Below the pieces are notes generated by a model, which saw only the letters and a list, made by a program, of their open reading frames with translations, was not told the DNA's origin and made no database searches. The translations under genes were made by a program, and so were the position numbers. From the NCBI GenBank assembly GCA_037783545.1, contig JBBELK010001493.1:58454-122453 (forward strand): a stretch of DNA of 64,000 bases, read 5' to 3'. This document shows positions 23,901 through 31,300 of this stretch, one piece after another. This stretch comes from Henricia sp. BOLD:AAB3569. Its lineage: Eukaryota; Echinodermata; Asteroidea; Spinulosida; Echinasteridae. How positions within the stretch are numbered: the first letter of the stretch is position 1; each line of letters starts with the position of its first letter.

Positions 23901-26313
23901 GGAAAATCCTGTCCAATTCTATGGAAGAAATGGATGAATGAATTTATATGCAAACTGAACGATGTTTAATTTGTTGCTTTGCAGGGTACGTACAGATATG
24001 GTAAAGAGCTTCTGGGTGCTGCCCTCGTGTTGCGACGTTCGCTGCGATTTGACCCCGAACCAAACCATGAGAAAGTGCAGATACTAGAGCGAGCATGGAG
24101 GCGATTCTCACAGGGGCTTGGGGAGAGAGCTTCAAGGCTGTCGGTGTCACACATGTTCCAGCGCAATTCAGAGAGGGTATGTGCATTAGGTTATTACAGC
24201 TGTTGATATACACAGTCAACTCTCGTTAATACAAGCGACAATAATAATACATTTTTATCCTTGTAGAGACATCCCTTTGTTCTCATATACAAACGGGATA
24301 GAGGGTTGAAGGAAATTTTCAAAACGCTCCTTGTGGAGACCTTTTCATCCTTCTGTTCCTTATTATACCGGGATCTCCACAAGGTACTGGGCATAGTATC
24401 TTGGTTATAACAAGATTCTGGCTTTAACAAGCATATTTTGTCAGTCCTGACCTAACTATGCAATCCTATGACCAAAAAAAATATAAGCATTGATTTTTCC
24501 ACTTTTACCTTACAATGAGCAGTTTTGCAGGTCCAGCTGAATGCAAATGCAATGCTAACAATTGATTTTGTGCGAGCATTTTGGATAATAACTTTATCAT
24601 TAGTAGAGCATCTGCACGAAGAGTTAGATGTCTTGGGTTCGAATCCCGATGAAGCCTATATGATTTTTTTCTCAACTAAGGTTTGGGATCAAGAATTTAT
24701 ATTTTAAATCCTTGCATATACCGGTAAATGTATTTGATTTGTCTTATTGCAGTTGATTGATGAGATGGACAGAATCTGCCTTGAGTTGGCTCCTCAAGTC
24801 ACCTCGTCAGACCCTCACACCACACACAGACTCCTCAGTTTTTACAGTCCACGCCGGGATTCGCTCTTGAGGGAATATAATGATACCATGGCCATGGGGA
24901 AAGCACTGCTGGATCGCATGGTCTTGCCGGTACTCTCACCAGACAGGTAAGAAATTCACACAATTGGACAGATTTTAGTTTTCAAGCAGGATGTTTTTGG
25001 TATTGTTCCTGAACATTTTTGGGTTTCAAACGCTAAATCCCATTTTAAAGATGGGTCAAGGATAAACAGGATTATCTTAAATTATACAATCGAGAATGGC
25101 ATTTTAATTTCTTGATGAAAATTTTTCAGTGCTTTAAAAAGTGGGATTCAGTATTTACAACCCCAAAGGTTTCCAGAAAAATGCTGGAAAGTTAAAATTA
25201 GAACAATTTTGTAAAGTTGTCTTACTTTTTTGTGTTAATAATTTATTGTTCATCCACAAAACTTAATATGTGACAGTACTTGGAAACAGTATTATATGCA
25301 GTATAAATGTAATCATGCCTAATCAGTTAGAGTTAATGAAACTTGATTGATTTCTTCCATTCAGAACTGTTAAGACCCCAACCTCCTTCATTGCCGACGA
25401 GCTCCAACCACAAGTAAACAACATCAGTCAGAGGTTGTCTGAGCTTCAATCTAAGAAGCGGGAGATGGATAAAATCTGGGGTCTTCCTGTGACCTCCTCA
25501 GAGTGGCAGAGATCTGGGTCCTACCGATCCATTCCAGATTGGGATGACGTCGCGCATCGCAGAGATATCCAGGAATCTGTGACTCAGACACGCAGAGAAG
25601 GCAGTCAAATGTCGCCACATAGAAGGGTTCCGTCCTCAGATAGGATAGACCCGAGACGCGCTGGTTCGCCGAGCGGTCGATCCTCGCTGAGTAATGGAAG
25701 GGCTGGGGCCAGACATGAAAGATCACGATCACACTATGATGGGATGAGTCCTGAATTGGATGAGAGAATGGACACGACACCAAGTAGATCTCATGAACAC
25801 CCCGGTGCCTTGGATGAGTCTGTGCAAAGAATGCCTTCCCCGCATGATCGTGTGTCTTCCCCGCATGATCGTGTGTCTTACCCGAAGGATCGAGTGTCTT
25901 CTTACAATCGCACAAATTCCCCTCATGATCGCACGTCTTCCCACGATCGCACGTCTTCCCACGATCGCACGTCTTCCCACGATCGCACGCCTTCCCACGA
26001 TCGCACGCCTTCCCACGACCGCACATCTTCCCATGACCGCACGCCTTCCTTCGATGCACCTGTTCATCCCGGAGCGGCTGATGAGCCAATCAGATCAGTA
26101 GCTGTAACCCAACTCCAGTCAGCCCCTCCCAATGTCCGAATGACCTCACCACCTGTTGAGAGAACGAACGGCCTTTCATCAGTACCTTATGAGTCAACCC
26201 AACAACGCTCAGAGGAGGCGCCCCAAGATGAGGCAGCCAGGAAACTCAAGGAGTTTGAAGCATTGGTACATGAGGTGAGTCCATTCAATTCTTGTGTCAA
26301 GAAATCTCAATAG
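2765..26313 (+). CDS. SESTD1: SESTD1 orthologue: SEC14 and spectrin-repeat protein (16 exons, spliced)
   Basis: Spliced model: exons 1-15 plus exon 16 read to the TAG at 26311-26313, about 1,057 codons (about 1,007 from the internal ATG at 11383). Vertebrate SESTD1 is about 700 residues; the extra length is the N-terminal extension and a disordered tail. Order: SEC14/CRAL-TRIO domain (about 51-213), linker (214-348), three spectrin repeats (349-453, 454-572, 573-677), a helical segment ending LLDRMVLPVLSPD (to 742), then a low-complexity tail. Colinear matches to recalled human SESTD1 include AFTSGGKDKRGG / AFLSGGKDRRSG, VIKPDAFW / VVKPDEFW, QLTEDFSG / QLTEDFGG and LLDRMVLPV / LLDRLTVPV. The family binds phosphoinositides and has been linked to TRPC channels and Dapper/Vangl2 planar polarity signalling; that role is transferred, not seen. 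An AATAAA follows at 26466, but exon 16 also has a perfect internal donor that could splice on to the CCDC141-like exons. Confidence 0.88.
2941..3231 (+). mobile_element. SINE-like repeat with tRNA B-box (GGGTTCGACCCCC)
   Basis: Contains a B-box-like motif followed by GGGCAAGACACTTAATCTC. A reverse-complement copy lies at about 39060-39325, sharing for example GAATGCCACAATCTAACTGC. A dispersed repeat unrelated to the host gene. Confidence 0.65.
4185..5174. mobile_element. Non-autonomous foldback element, family B, full copy (990 bp)
   Basis: Terminal inverted repeats GACCGTGTTTACACT (4185-4199) and AGTGTAAACACGGTC (5160-5174), each followed inward by the palindromic motif GATCCCGAGCTCGGGATC. 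No transposase frame. A shortened inverted copy is at about 26655-27034. Confidence 0.75.
7751..8170. mobile_element. MITE-like element with TCCGCATTGGACTT repeats
   Basis: The left end (GGCCT...GTGTCCGCATTGGACTTG) is repeated inverted at the right end (AAAGTCTAATGCGGACAGGCCT). TCCGCATTGGACTT or close variants occur several times inside. No coding capacity. Confidence 0.65.
9751..9815. repeat. Short perfect hairpin
   Basis: GAGTCATGAAAATACCGAA is followed after a 15-base loop by its exact inverted copy. Probably the core of a small foldback element; flanked by AT-rich sequence. Confidence 0.6.
10858..10916 (-). mobile_element. tRNA-derived SINE head
   Basis: On the minus strand, GATAGCTCAGCTGGTAGACC (A-box-like) and GAGGTTGAATCCC (B-box-like) stand at tRNA spacing, but the cloverleaf is imperfect. 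Treated as a SINE promoter remnant rather than a tRNA gene. Confidence 0.5.
11375..11437 (+). CDS. SESTD1: Exon 2: start of SEC14 domain
   Basis: Acceptor GACGCAG, donor TCAG|GTAACT, phases 1 to 1. The ATG at 11383 aligns with the start methionine of recalled human SESTD1 (MQAVQIADLLKRKIAF against MEASVILPILKKKLAF), so it may be the ancestral translation start even if exon 1 adds a longer N-terminus. Confidence 0.88.
11438..12722 (+). other. Intron 2
   Basis: About 1.3 kb of AT-rich sequence; nothing recognisable. Confidence 0.6.
12723..12834 (+). CDS. SESTD1: Exon 3: SEC14 domain
   Basis: Encodes GGKDKRGGPIITFPAQSS then DIATCVSYLATIP, colinear with the SESTD1 GGKDRRSG and LDYLLSIP segments. 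Acceptor TAACTAACAG, donor CCCAG|GTCAGA, phases 1 to 2. Confidence 0.9.
12835..14895 (+). other. Intron 3
   Basis: About 2 kb. Contains a foldback element at 13654-13983; the remainder shows no exon or RNA gene. Confidence 0.6.
13654..13983. mobile_element. MITE-like foldback element
   Basis: Left end TAAAGGCCCATTGTATCAT and right end ATGATACATAGGGCCTTTA are inverted copies. The interior has no open frame of note. The stretch at about 22262-22380 resembles part of its interior. Confidence 0.6.
14896..14986 (+). CDS. SESTD1: Exon 4: SEC14 domain
   Basis: Encodes EEAKQHGFSIITDMRTSTW then SLKAFFKVLQ, matching EKCKARGFTVIVDGRKSQW in human SESTD1. Acceptor AATTGCAG, donor CCAG|GTAATC, phases 2 to 0. 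Confidence 0.92.
15161..15312. mobile_element. Foldback element with 36-bp perfect arms
   Basis: CAATAGACCGTATCGAATAG opens the left arm and its reverse complement closes the right arm; the arms continue through GCCGCCATTTCGTGGGG. Loop of about 80 bases, no coding. Confidence 0.8.
15590..15764 (+). repeat. 78-bp tandem units: duplicated acceptor and start of exon 5
   Basis: Two extra copies of the exon 5 acceptor and its first codons precede the real one. AATTAG|GAATCCATCCCAAGT-type junctions occur after 15605, 15683 and 15764, spaced 78 and 81 bases. The first copy keeps codons for ESIPSGIHSV and then drifts to an in-frame TAG. Only the third copy continues into VIKPDAFW. Confidence 0.85.
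15765..15878 (+). CDS. SESTD1: Exon 5: SEC14 domain
   Basis: Encodes ESIPSGIHSVYVIKPDAFW and then RKDKPQYGFE, colinear with human NVVPAEVSLVCVVKPDEFW. Phase 0 to 0, donor GAG|GTAAAA. The acceptor (CCCAATTATTAG) has a weak pyrimidine tract and lies at the end of a tandem triplication. Confidence 0.85.
15916..16080. mobile_element. Partial foldback repeat, family C
   Basis: Begins GGGGCCAATTTCATAAAGC, the same end as the full element at 22702-22940, but lacks the matching right end. Confidence 0.55.
16307..16423 (+). CDS. SESTD1: Exon 6: end of SEC14 domain
   Basis: Encodes TLMLSNVSKLAKFIDPSQL then TEDFSGILPYNHHEWIQNRV, matching SANKLTRYIEPCQLTEDFGG and YDHMDWLNKR of SESTD1, the conserved C-terminal part of the CRAL-TRIO fold. 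Acceptor TTGACAG, donor GTA|GTGAGT, phase 0 to 0. Confidence 0.93.
16961..17135 (+). CDS. SESTD1: Exon 7: linker
   Basis: Begins DFEKFLKDSE (human VFEKFTKEST) and continues with a charged helical stretch to SSVLQLG. Acceptor TTCTGCAG, donor CTTG|GTAGGT, phase 0 to 1. Confidence 0.9.
17669..17898 (+). CDS. SESTD1: Exon 8: linker helix before spectrin repeat 1
   Basis: GHALLRRLKEDR matches human GHELLSELQQRR; the LEQVLEELQDRQSKL helix follows. Phase 1 to 0; donor AAG|GTGGGT. The reading frame remains open into the intron up to 18069, but exon 9 continues the SESTD1 homology. Confidence 0.9.
17899..19046 (+). other. Intron 8
   Basis: 1.15 kb; no recognisable feature. Confidence 0.55.
19047..19169 (+). 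CDS. SESTD1: Exon 9: spectrin repeat 1, first half (41 codons)
   Basis: VVDWIVGPGEKLL with the helix-A tryptophan, matching VVNWLEGPGSEQL of SESTD1. Phase 0 to 0. First member of a 41-codon plus 64-codon exon pair that recurs through the locus. Confidence 0.94.
19612..19803 (+). CDS. SESTD1: Exon 10: spectrin repeat 1, second half (64 codons)
   Basis: DTYGNFAELRYVADGMI...RLEKRRNLLICSVRFHRLTEQ, matching the human segment ending QLEFRQNLLQAALEFHG. Phase 0 to 0, donor CAG|GTATTG. Confidence 0.94.
20025..20139 (+). CDS. SESTD1: Exon 11: spectrin repeat 2, first part
   Basis: 38 codons plus 1 base: CFVKMDILLEICVTEISIET then a helix ending LMEHSDAV. Acceptor GTTGCAG, donor GTGG|GTGAGT, phase 0 to 1. 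Confidence 0.9.
20140..21230 (+). other. Intron 11
   Basis: Contains low-copy repeat sequence with GACAAGACACTTTACATTTT near 20216-20240 (SINE-like tail) and a foldback element at 20816-21058. No exon recognised. Confidence 0.55.
20816..21058. mobile_element. MITE-like foldback element
   Basis: TAGGGACCATTAGAAATGGT on the left and its near inverted copy ending AATGGTCCCTA on the right; the arms run on through the GTACG...GGAAACG segment. CpG-rich, no coding frame. Confidence 0.7.
21231..21472 (+). CDS. SESTD1: Exon 12: spectrin repeat 2, second part
   Basis: FAFEDSKEEGHSVLDML...NAFGKDITPDYTRQ matches the human ASWAYGKDVTIEN region; ends KLQQILQLRTCERDADQ (human KMLQMVQLFKCEEDAAQ). Phase 1 to 0. 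A second in-frame acceptor (TTCGAAG, exon start 21246) would drop five residues. Confidence 0.9.
21557..21606. repeat. 24-bp tandem duplication
   Basis: AACATCCGGGGATGTTTGGT plus GGTC occurs twice head to tail with no mismatch, so it is recent. Confidence 0.85.
21970..22260 (+). mobile_element. Dispersed repeat, family D, truncated copy
   Basis: About 290 bases closely similar to 34034-34400, for example AAAGCAGTGCAGTGATTACA and CCATGGATAGTATTTT. It lacks the left terminal repeat present in the other copy. Confidence 0.65.
22702..22940. mobile_element. Foldback element, family C, full copy
   Basis: GGGGCCAATTTCATAAA at the left, inverted copy TTTATGAAATTGGCCCC at the right; symmetric interior with CAACTTGTGTT / AACACAAGTTG and AAAATGGGTTAA. 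Further copies at 15916-16080 and 23191-23353. Confidence 0.78.
22998..23120 (+). CDS. SESTD1: Exon 13: spectrin repeat 3, first half (41 codons)
   Basis: AIAWLHELLQVMLTQHIDIG matches AVEWLSELLDALLKTHIRLG of SESTD1; ends KFEDTAK. Phase 0 to 0. Confidence 0.94.
23191..23353. mobile_element. Partial foldback element, family C
   Basis: Shares the interior and the right end (TTTATGAAATTGGCAC) with 22702-22940; the left end is missing. Confidence 0.6.
23985..24176 (+). CDS. SESTD1: Exon 14: spectrin repeat 3, second half (64 codons)
   Basis: GTYRYGKELLGAALVLRRSL matches human [20 protein letters not shown]; ends SRLSVSHMFQRNSER. Phase 0 to 0; acceptor TTTGCAG, donor AGG|GTATGT. Confidence 0.94.
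24211..24435. mobile_element. pogo-like non-autonomous element
   Basis: The left end CAGTCAACTCTCGTTAATAC resembles the CAGT...CTCGTTAT ends of pogo/Tigger elements, and the right part carries TTATAACAAGATTCTGGC. Related sequence occurs at about 16115-16260 and 54255-54538. The family is assigned from the ends only. Confidence 0.45.
24753..24946 (+). CDS. SESTD1: Exon 15: post-spectrin segment
   Basis: LIDEMDRICLELAPQVTS... then GKALLDRMVLPVLSPDR, matching human GKSLLDRLTVPVVYPDG. Phase 0 to 2; donor ACAG|GTAAGA. Confidence 0.93.
25365..26274 (+). CDS. SESTD1: Exon 16: SESTD1 C-terminal segment with long disordered tail
   Basis: The first part (TVKTPTSFIADELQPQVNN and a helix) matches the last conserved helix of SESTD1. 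Then about 250 residues of Ser, Arg, His, Asp and Pro-rich low complexity include tandem SHDRTS units (nucleotides about 25834-26058). The exon closes with the helix KLKEFEALVHE at a perfect donor GAG|GTGAGT, phase 0. Without splicing the frame ends at a TAG at 26311-26313. Donor and helix resemble the junctions before other 41-codon spectrin exons, arguing for splicing to exon 17. Confidence 0.88.
25834..26058 (+). repeat. 18-21 bp coding minisatellite (SPHDRVS / SHDRTS repeat)
   Basis: About ten tandem units encode SPHDRVS, SHDRTS or SHDRTP. Units differ by scattered synonymous and Ser/Pro changes, and length changes in multiples of three keep the frame. The product is a hydrophilic, probably disordered, potentially phosphorylated region. 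Confidence 0.85.
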
Positions 26314-26465
26314 GGAGGTTAAGATGCACGTAAAATGCGAACGTGAATTTGAAATGATTTGATCACTTGGTCATTATTCTGAGGAGATCTTAGAACAGAT
26401 AAAAACCAAAAACCCCACATCTATGACTCGGGTTCGAATCCCGATAAGGCCCAAACAAAGCATAG

Positions 26466-26471
26466 AATAAA
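26466..26471 (+). terminator. Candidate poly(A) signal for the SESTD1-like transcript
   Basis: AATAAA lies 153 bases after the TAG at 26313. Such hexamers are common in AT-rich DNA, so this only makes an independent SESTD1 3' end possible. Confidence 0.35.
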
Positions 26472-26654
26472 TCACCGTCATCTGAACTTACTAATTAGCG
26501 TTGTAGCATCCGCCATTGTGTTCTGTGAATAGTTAGCTTCCTGTGATGACCGTGCCCACTTTAACACACAACGTGTAATTCAAGACGTTAACCCACGGTG
26601 TGTTAGTAGATAACCCACATGGTGTGTGTGGCCTAGATCGTGGGTTATACCAAT

Positions 26655-27034
26655 AAATGCCCTCAGGACCAGATTGGCCCCAGATCAGACCCCAAGATTT
26701 TGGTCTTGAATTGGTGGAGGGTTCGATCCCGAGCTCGGGATCAGTTTGCGGTTAGATACAGCAATTATCTGTACCCTACTGCCACATTCGCTCCATAGCC
26801 GTAGCGGGGGATTTGCCCGCGAAAATTCAAGTGGCCTTGTACACTGTACATACACGACCCATGCACACATTGATCTGTATACACAAATAGAGCATGACCT
26901 TTGACTGCAACTTCTGGCACTGCGCTCGAGATCAACTACAGAATGTAAATGCGGCACTCAGGATCATTGCGGTTGACACTGACGCATTCTTATCAGGGGA
27001 TCAATCTTGATCTCGGGATAAGTGTAAACACGGT
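26655..27034. mobile_element. Family-B foldback element, truncated inverted copy
   Basis: Shares GGTTCGATCCCGAGCTCGGG, CAGTTTGCGGTTAG and AGTGTAAACACGGT with the 990-bp element at 4185-5174, in inverted orientation with a large internal loss. Confidence 0.7.
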
Positions 27035-27432
27035 GCTAGATTCACTTCAAAGTAAATTACACTGTACATGTATACATATCAGAATGAAAATTATTACATA
27101 GTCCACATGCTTGACTTGACCTCTGGGCATTGTATTAATAAACAGTGAAATTTGATACTTGGTGCAATTCATGCTTAAAGATACAGTGTGCTCAAAGTTA
27201 AACTGGATTAAACAAAATACATGTAACTAGAGTCTATTTTCTGGGTTTGCTGAAGTTGGTAGCTTTTGACTATTAAAAGTGAGACCTTATCTATAGGACA
27301 ACATGTCAAAGGTCAAGTCTTTGTTCCCAGGAGTATACATGGGTGCACATTTTGTTCCAATTGTGTAATTTAGTATGTAAATTACAACAAAACACACTCT
27401 AAAATTGGCTGTTTCGCATACATCTAAGTCTA

Positions 27433-27627
27433 TAGGGTGCTTCCACAGGGGGTCAAAGGTCACGGGTCACTATTGCTCGTCTTCCAGAACGGGAGAGAAC
27501 AATAGAGCCACATGGGGAAACGCACGTGGCTGCTAGCAGAAAAGCACGTGGCTCTATTGTTCTCTCCCATATTGGAAGACGAGCAATAGTGACCTGTGAC
27601 CTTTTGACCCCCTGTGAAAGCGCCCTA
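27433..27627. mobile_element. Foldback element with about 80-bp arms
   Basis: The left arm starts TAGGGTGCTTCCACAGGGGG and the right arm ends with the near-perfect inverted copy CCCCCTGTGAAAGCGCCCTA. Arms continue through GTCACTATTGCTCGTCTTCC and GGGAGAGAACAATAGAGCC. Loop of about 30 bases. A fragment of the same family may lie at 56754-56780. Confidence 0.8.
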
Positions 27628-28295
27628 TTGATGAATGAAAAATAAATCCAGAAAGCAAAGATAAAAAATTGCAATTCACAATGCTTTGATGTCTTGCAAA
27701 GCTTCATAAATTGCTCAATTTTTGTACCAGTACCAAATGTTTGATGTTTTTGATAAGGCAAAATCGGCCCCAAGTTACCTTTAAATACCTAATATACACT
27801 AACAGTGTTATTTAATGGGCAAACCAGTCCTCACAAATGGAGATCACCCATGGACTATTGATGGAGTAGAGTGTACACGATGTAATGCTTGCACAAATTG
27901 TGTATTGGTCTGTTGTGGTTGCAACATCACACACACACTAGTCAGTCACACGTACCCCAGTACTATTGCATCAATCGACCTCCATACACTTACATCAGCC
28001 AATCACAAACCGTCCAGCACCATTCTAGCTAAATATGGTGTGGCCTCCCTGCCAAGGAGCTAGTTAACTGGCGTGTGCCGCTGACTACCATCTCAGCAAG
28101 ACCCAAGCATCTAAACCACACCACTCAGAGTGAGCAACGCATCCTAGCCCAGTGGGTTGTCTGTCCCATCGTAAAACCTCGCTTCCCCCTGCGCCCTAAT
28201 TCCACCAGTTGTAGATATGGCGTCTTGATGCTCTAATACTTATTGATTGATCAATTGCTGCAAGTAGAAGGAATGAAGGAAAATTGTTTGTAAAC

Positions 28296-28379
28296 ATGGC
28301 TTCTAAGCTTACACCAACAGCCGTTAGTACGGTCGCTGTGCGATCTGGCGAGAATCGGATTATACTTGCTGTCTTAAGA
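28296..28379 (+). CDS. CCDC141: CCDC141-like first coding exon (alternative to exons 1-16)
   Basis: ATG (AAACATGG) opens 28 codons ending at a consensus donor (AAGA|GTAAGT), phase 0, compatible with exon 17. The peptide TAVSTVAVRSGENRIILAVL aligns with TTVSTVAVQAGDSRIVIAVL at the N-terminus of recalled human CCDC141. Joined to exon 17, the next residues STEWIQVKV continue the match (human CGKWVQLQL). No acceptor precedes it, so it must be a first exon with its own promoter. Confidence 0.85.
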
Positions 28380-31300
28380 GTAAGTTGGCTTTAAATTATG
28401 CATATTCTAATTTAGAGTTGTCATATATTAAAAATGTAATTTCTGTGCCAAGGTGTTCAATCAATTTCGCCTTAAAGAAAGGAGCTGTATAAATATGTAT
28501 AATGTCAGTTTGTTGCGAGGTTAACAGTTTTTAAATTGGTTATACACTAACATAACAGAAAGTAAAGGCAGCATTGCAGCAAGGTGAAAATTATTAAAGT
28601 TTCATTAATTTCACTTTTTGTTCCACAACTTCTTTTAATTAAGTGCTAGATATATTTGAACTTTGGTGAAATTGACCCTGTGCCCAGGCTATGCACCTAT
28701 TGATGTACTCATCCAATTGTGATTTGTTTTGATTTAGTTCCATAAATATAATTTGTCAATATAACTTGTACTAGCAGATGTCCCAAATTACTGCATATCA
28801 TTTTATTAAAAACTTATTGTGTCAACACATTGACAAATTCTAGCGTGCATTTTTAAATGTTCAGGACGTTTTCGCTGCCGTAATTCCAGTTCCTTGTTTA
28901 TTTTGATTGTCGAGACAGATCCGCTGCCAGCCGGCATGCATCAATCATTCAAGCTTGGTGACTCTAATAAAATTCTCATAATGTGTTATCTGTGGAATGC
29001 GTTAGCAGGCTTATTCAAAATGATAAACATTACAGACCAAGGCACTGTGTACTATTTATTGTACTCGAATACAGTCACAGATTATTCCTGAAATTATTCA
29101 ACACAAAAATTTTGGAATTCTGATTGTTTAAATTACTGAACTCTCTTAAGGTGATCTACAGGAGTAAATGATGCAAGGGGCCTTTAACATTTGTTTTATT
29201 TTTTAAATTAAACTACAAGTAGTTTGACATGTTACAATTTCCACAATAAGTTACTCACAATAAGTTACAGATATTGGTATGTTGTTAGTTTTGAAATTTA
29301 TTTCCAATTCACCTATTCCGTTTTTCCAATTTTCACCTATTCCGGTGACAAGGGGGCTATTCCAAATCTCGGCTTAGTCTCCGTCTCCGGCTCCATCTCC
29401 ATGTGGTTTACATGGAGCCTGAACCTGAGCCCAAGTCGAGATTTGAAAAAAGGCCAAGGTGTGTCCGTCATGCATACCCTCAGTAAAATGTCTGCGTATA
29501 TCCCCAACGTATTGTGATAAATAGTGTAAATTATACCTACAGTATTGAAGTGCAGTTCATTACATGAATTTCTTGTGGTGATCTATCAAGTTGTTGTGGG
29601 TGCTGAGCATGTGGAAGGGATTGACCCCAAGATGAAGGGGAGAGTCAGTCAGCTAGTCCATCATTCTAGCTTTACCAATCCCAAGACATTGTCTGAGACT
29701 GAGAAAATCTCAGCAATGTCTCGCTTTTTATGCTGCTATCTGAATATAACTGTGCAACAATTTAATGGGCATTTTTCTTTGAGGCCACCCACAGCGTGAA
29801 TATCTTAATATTTACAGTCGTCGAACTCATTACATGTTGTGATTGGTGTCCATCAATACTTTGTTAGGGGCTGTCCACAGTTGTCAACAATTTCATGGTT
29901 CTGCAAAGTGTAGGAATGAGGGGGAAGGGGGTGGGGTGGGGTTGTGGTCGAGGTCTGCGTAGGACTTTACATGCACTGTAAAATGTTGACACTACATGAT
30001 AGTGACAGAAAAATGTATATAAGTAGTATTTCGGGGGGAGGGAGGTGGTCTTGAAAAATAATACACTCTGTAGAACTGTGAAAATGTTGACAACTTGGGA
30101 TGGCTCCTTACATTCACCATAAAATTCTGACACCTAAGATGCACAATCTTAAAATACAAAGTATCATCCCTGCTGATAGTGCAGTACACGAGAATGCAAC
30201 TGGTGGTAAACATACCGGTACATGGGTTGAACTGCCTGTAGTTCGTTAAATAACTAGCATGTTCTTATGAACAAGTTTAACATTTTAAATAATTTTCCTT
30301 AATTTTACTTGGCCACTAATTAAAGGATTTTTCAAAAGCATAATTTTGTCAGTCGTTGTACATCGAGTGGTAAACTCTAAATAAAATGTCTTTTGCAGTG
30401 ACTCGGACATTCTTAGAATTCAGATGCCGGCAGGTCAACGTTCTATTAGTAAATCAAACTCGGCATCTGAAATTGATATTTCATGTAGGCTGCTACAAAT
30501 AGGACATGACCGATGTGATTTGAAAATTTGCCAATAGTTTTTCATCCAGATTATTTTATACGTCACTCTGAAGAAGAAGACACAAGCATATCTTGTTCTT
30601 ACCGATACTCTAATAATCTCCATCACCTTCCCAAGACATTGACCTCAGCATGGAGCCATTTCTGCATGCTTCTTAAGTATACATCTTTACTACATTCAAT
30701 TTCTCTGCCTCCTGGCATTGAATTTCTTGGGTTTTCAGACCGCTGATTCAATTTCAGCCTTCTGGCTCTACAGGGAACTTTGTGGCAAATACTTTTCCTT
30801 GTAAGGTGATGTTGTGTGTCGAGTAATTACCAATATTCCGCGACCAAACTTGGGTTGAGAAAAAAATTGAAAGAGCCTTACGATTTTTCTCTCATCCCAA
30901 GTTTGGTTGTTTCATTTCAATGGTGATCAAGCACCTTACCAGATGTTGTGTTTAATATTCTACAGTAATATACTTCCACATGGTCCAATTCATATCATCA
31001 ACTGAACTTTGTTTAGTTTTGATTGCTTATTAACCCATTTTGGGGGAATTTTAGTGAGTTTGTGCAGTGAAACTCTCCATTCCACAATAAAATGAGACTG
31101 TTGATTGATGCCTTATATAGTAATAAAACACAAGTTGTAAAAGCACACATTTTGTAGCAGGACAAAAAAAAGCATGCTACATGTACTGTTTTTTTAAAAT
31201 TTATTTTTGATTTTTTAGGTTTTTAAAATTTGTTTACTAGACGAGACACATTTACTCCTGGTGGCACTCAACTGTTTGGCTAAATTGCTGCACGCTTAAA

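Larger units (their letters stand above)
26314..28295 (+). other. Interval between SESTD1-like stop and CCDC141-like first exon
   Basis: Contains an AATAAA at 26466-26471, a truncated family-B element (26655-27034) and a long-armed foldback element (27433-27627). No coding exon. It would be intergenic if the genes are separate, or part of intron 16 if exon 16 splices to exon 17. The promoter for the exon at 28296 would lie in its last part, but no TATA box is visible. Confidence 0.55.

Noticed and set aside
25451-26089. Minus-strand open frame of 212 codons opposite exon 16
   Set aside because: Shadow of the coding minisatellite; the plus strand has SESTD1 homology and splice sites.
26410-26460. 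GGGTTCGAATCCCGATAAGG motif suggesting a tRNA 3' half
   Set aside because: The 5' half is absent; probably a SINE fragment. The similar motif at 24600-24660 was rejected for the same reason.
29545-29799. 84-codon plus-strand frame in the intron before exon 17
   Set aside because: No splice context, no recognised family, and it is not in a conserved position of CCDC141.
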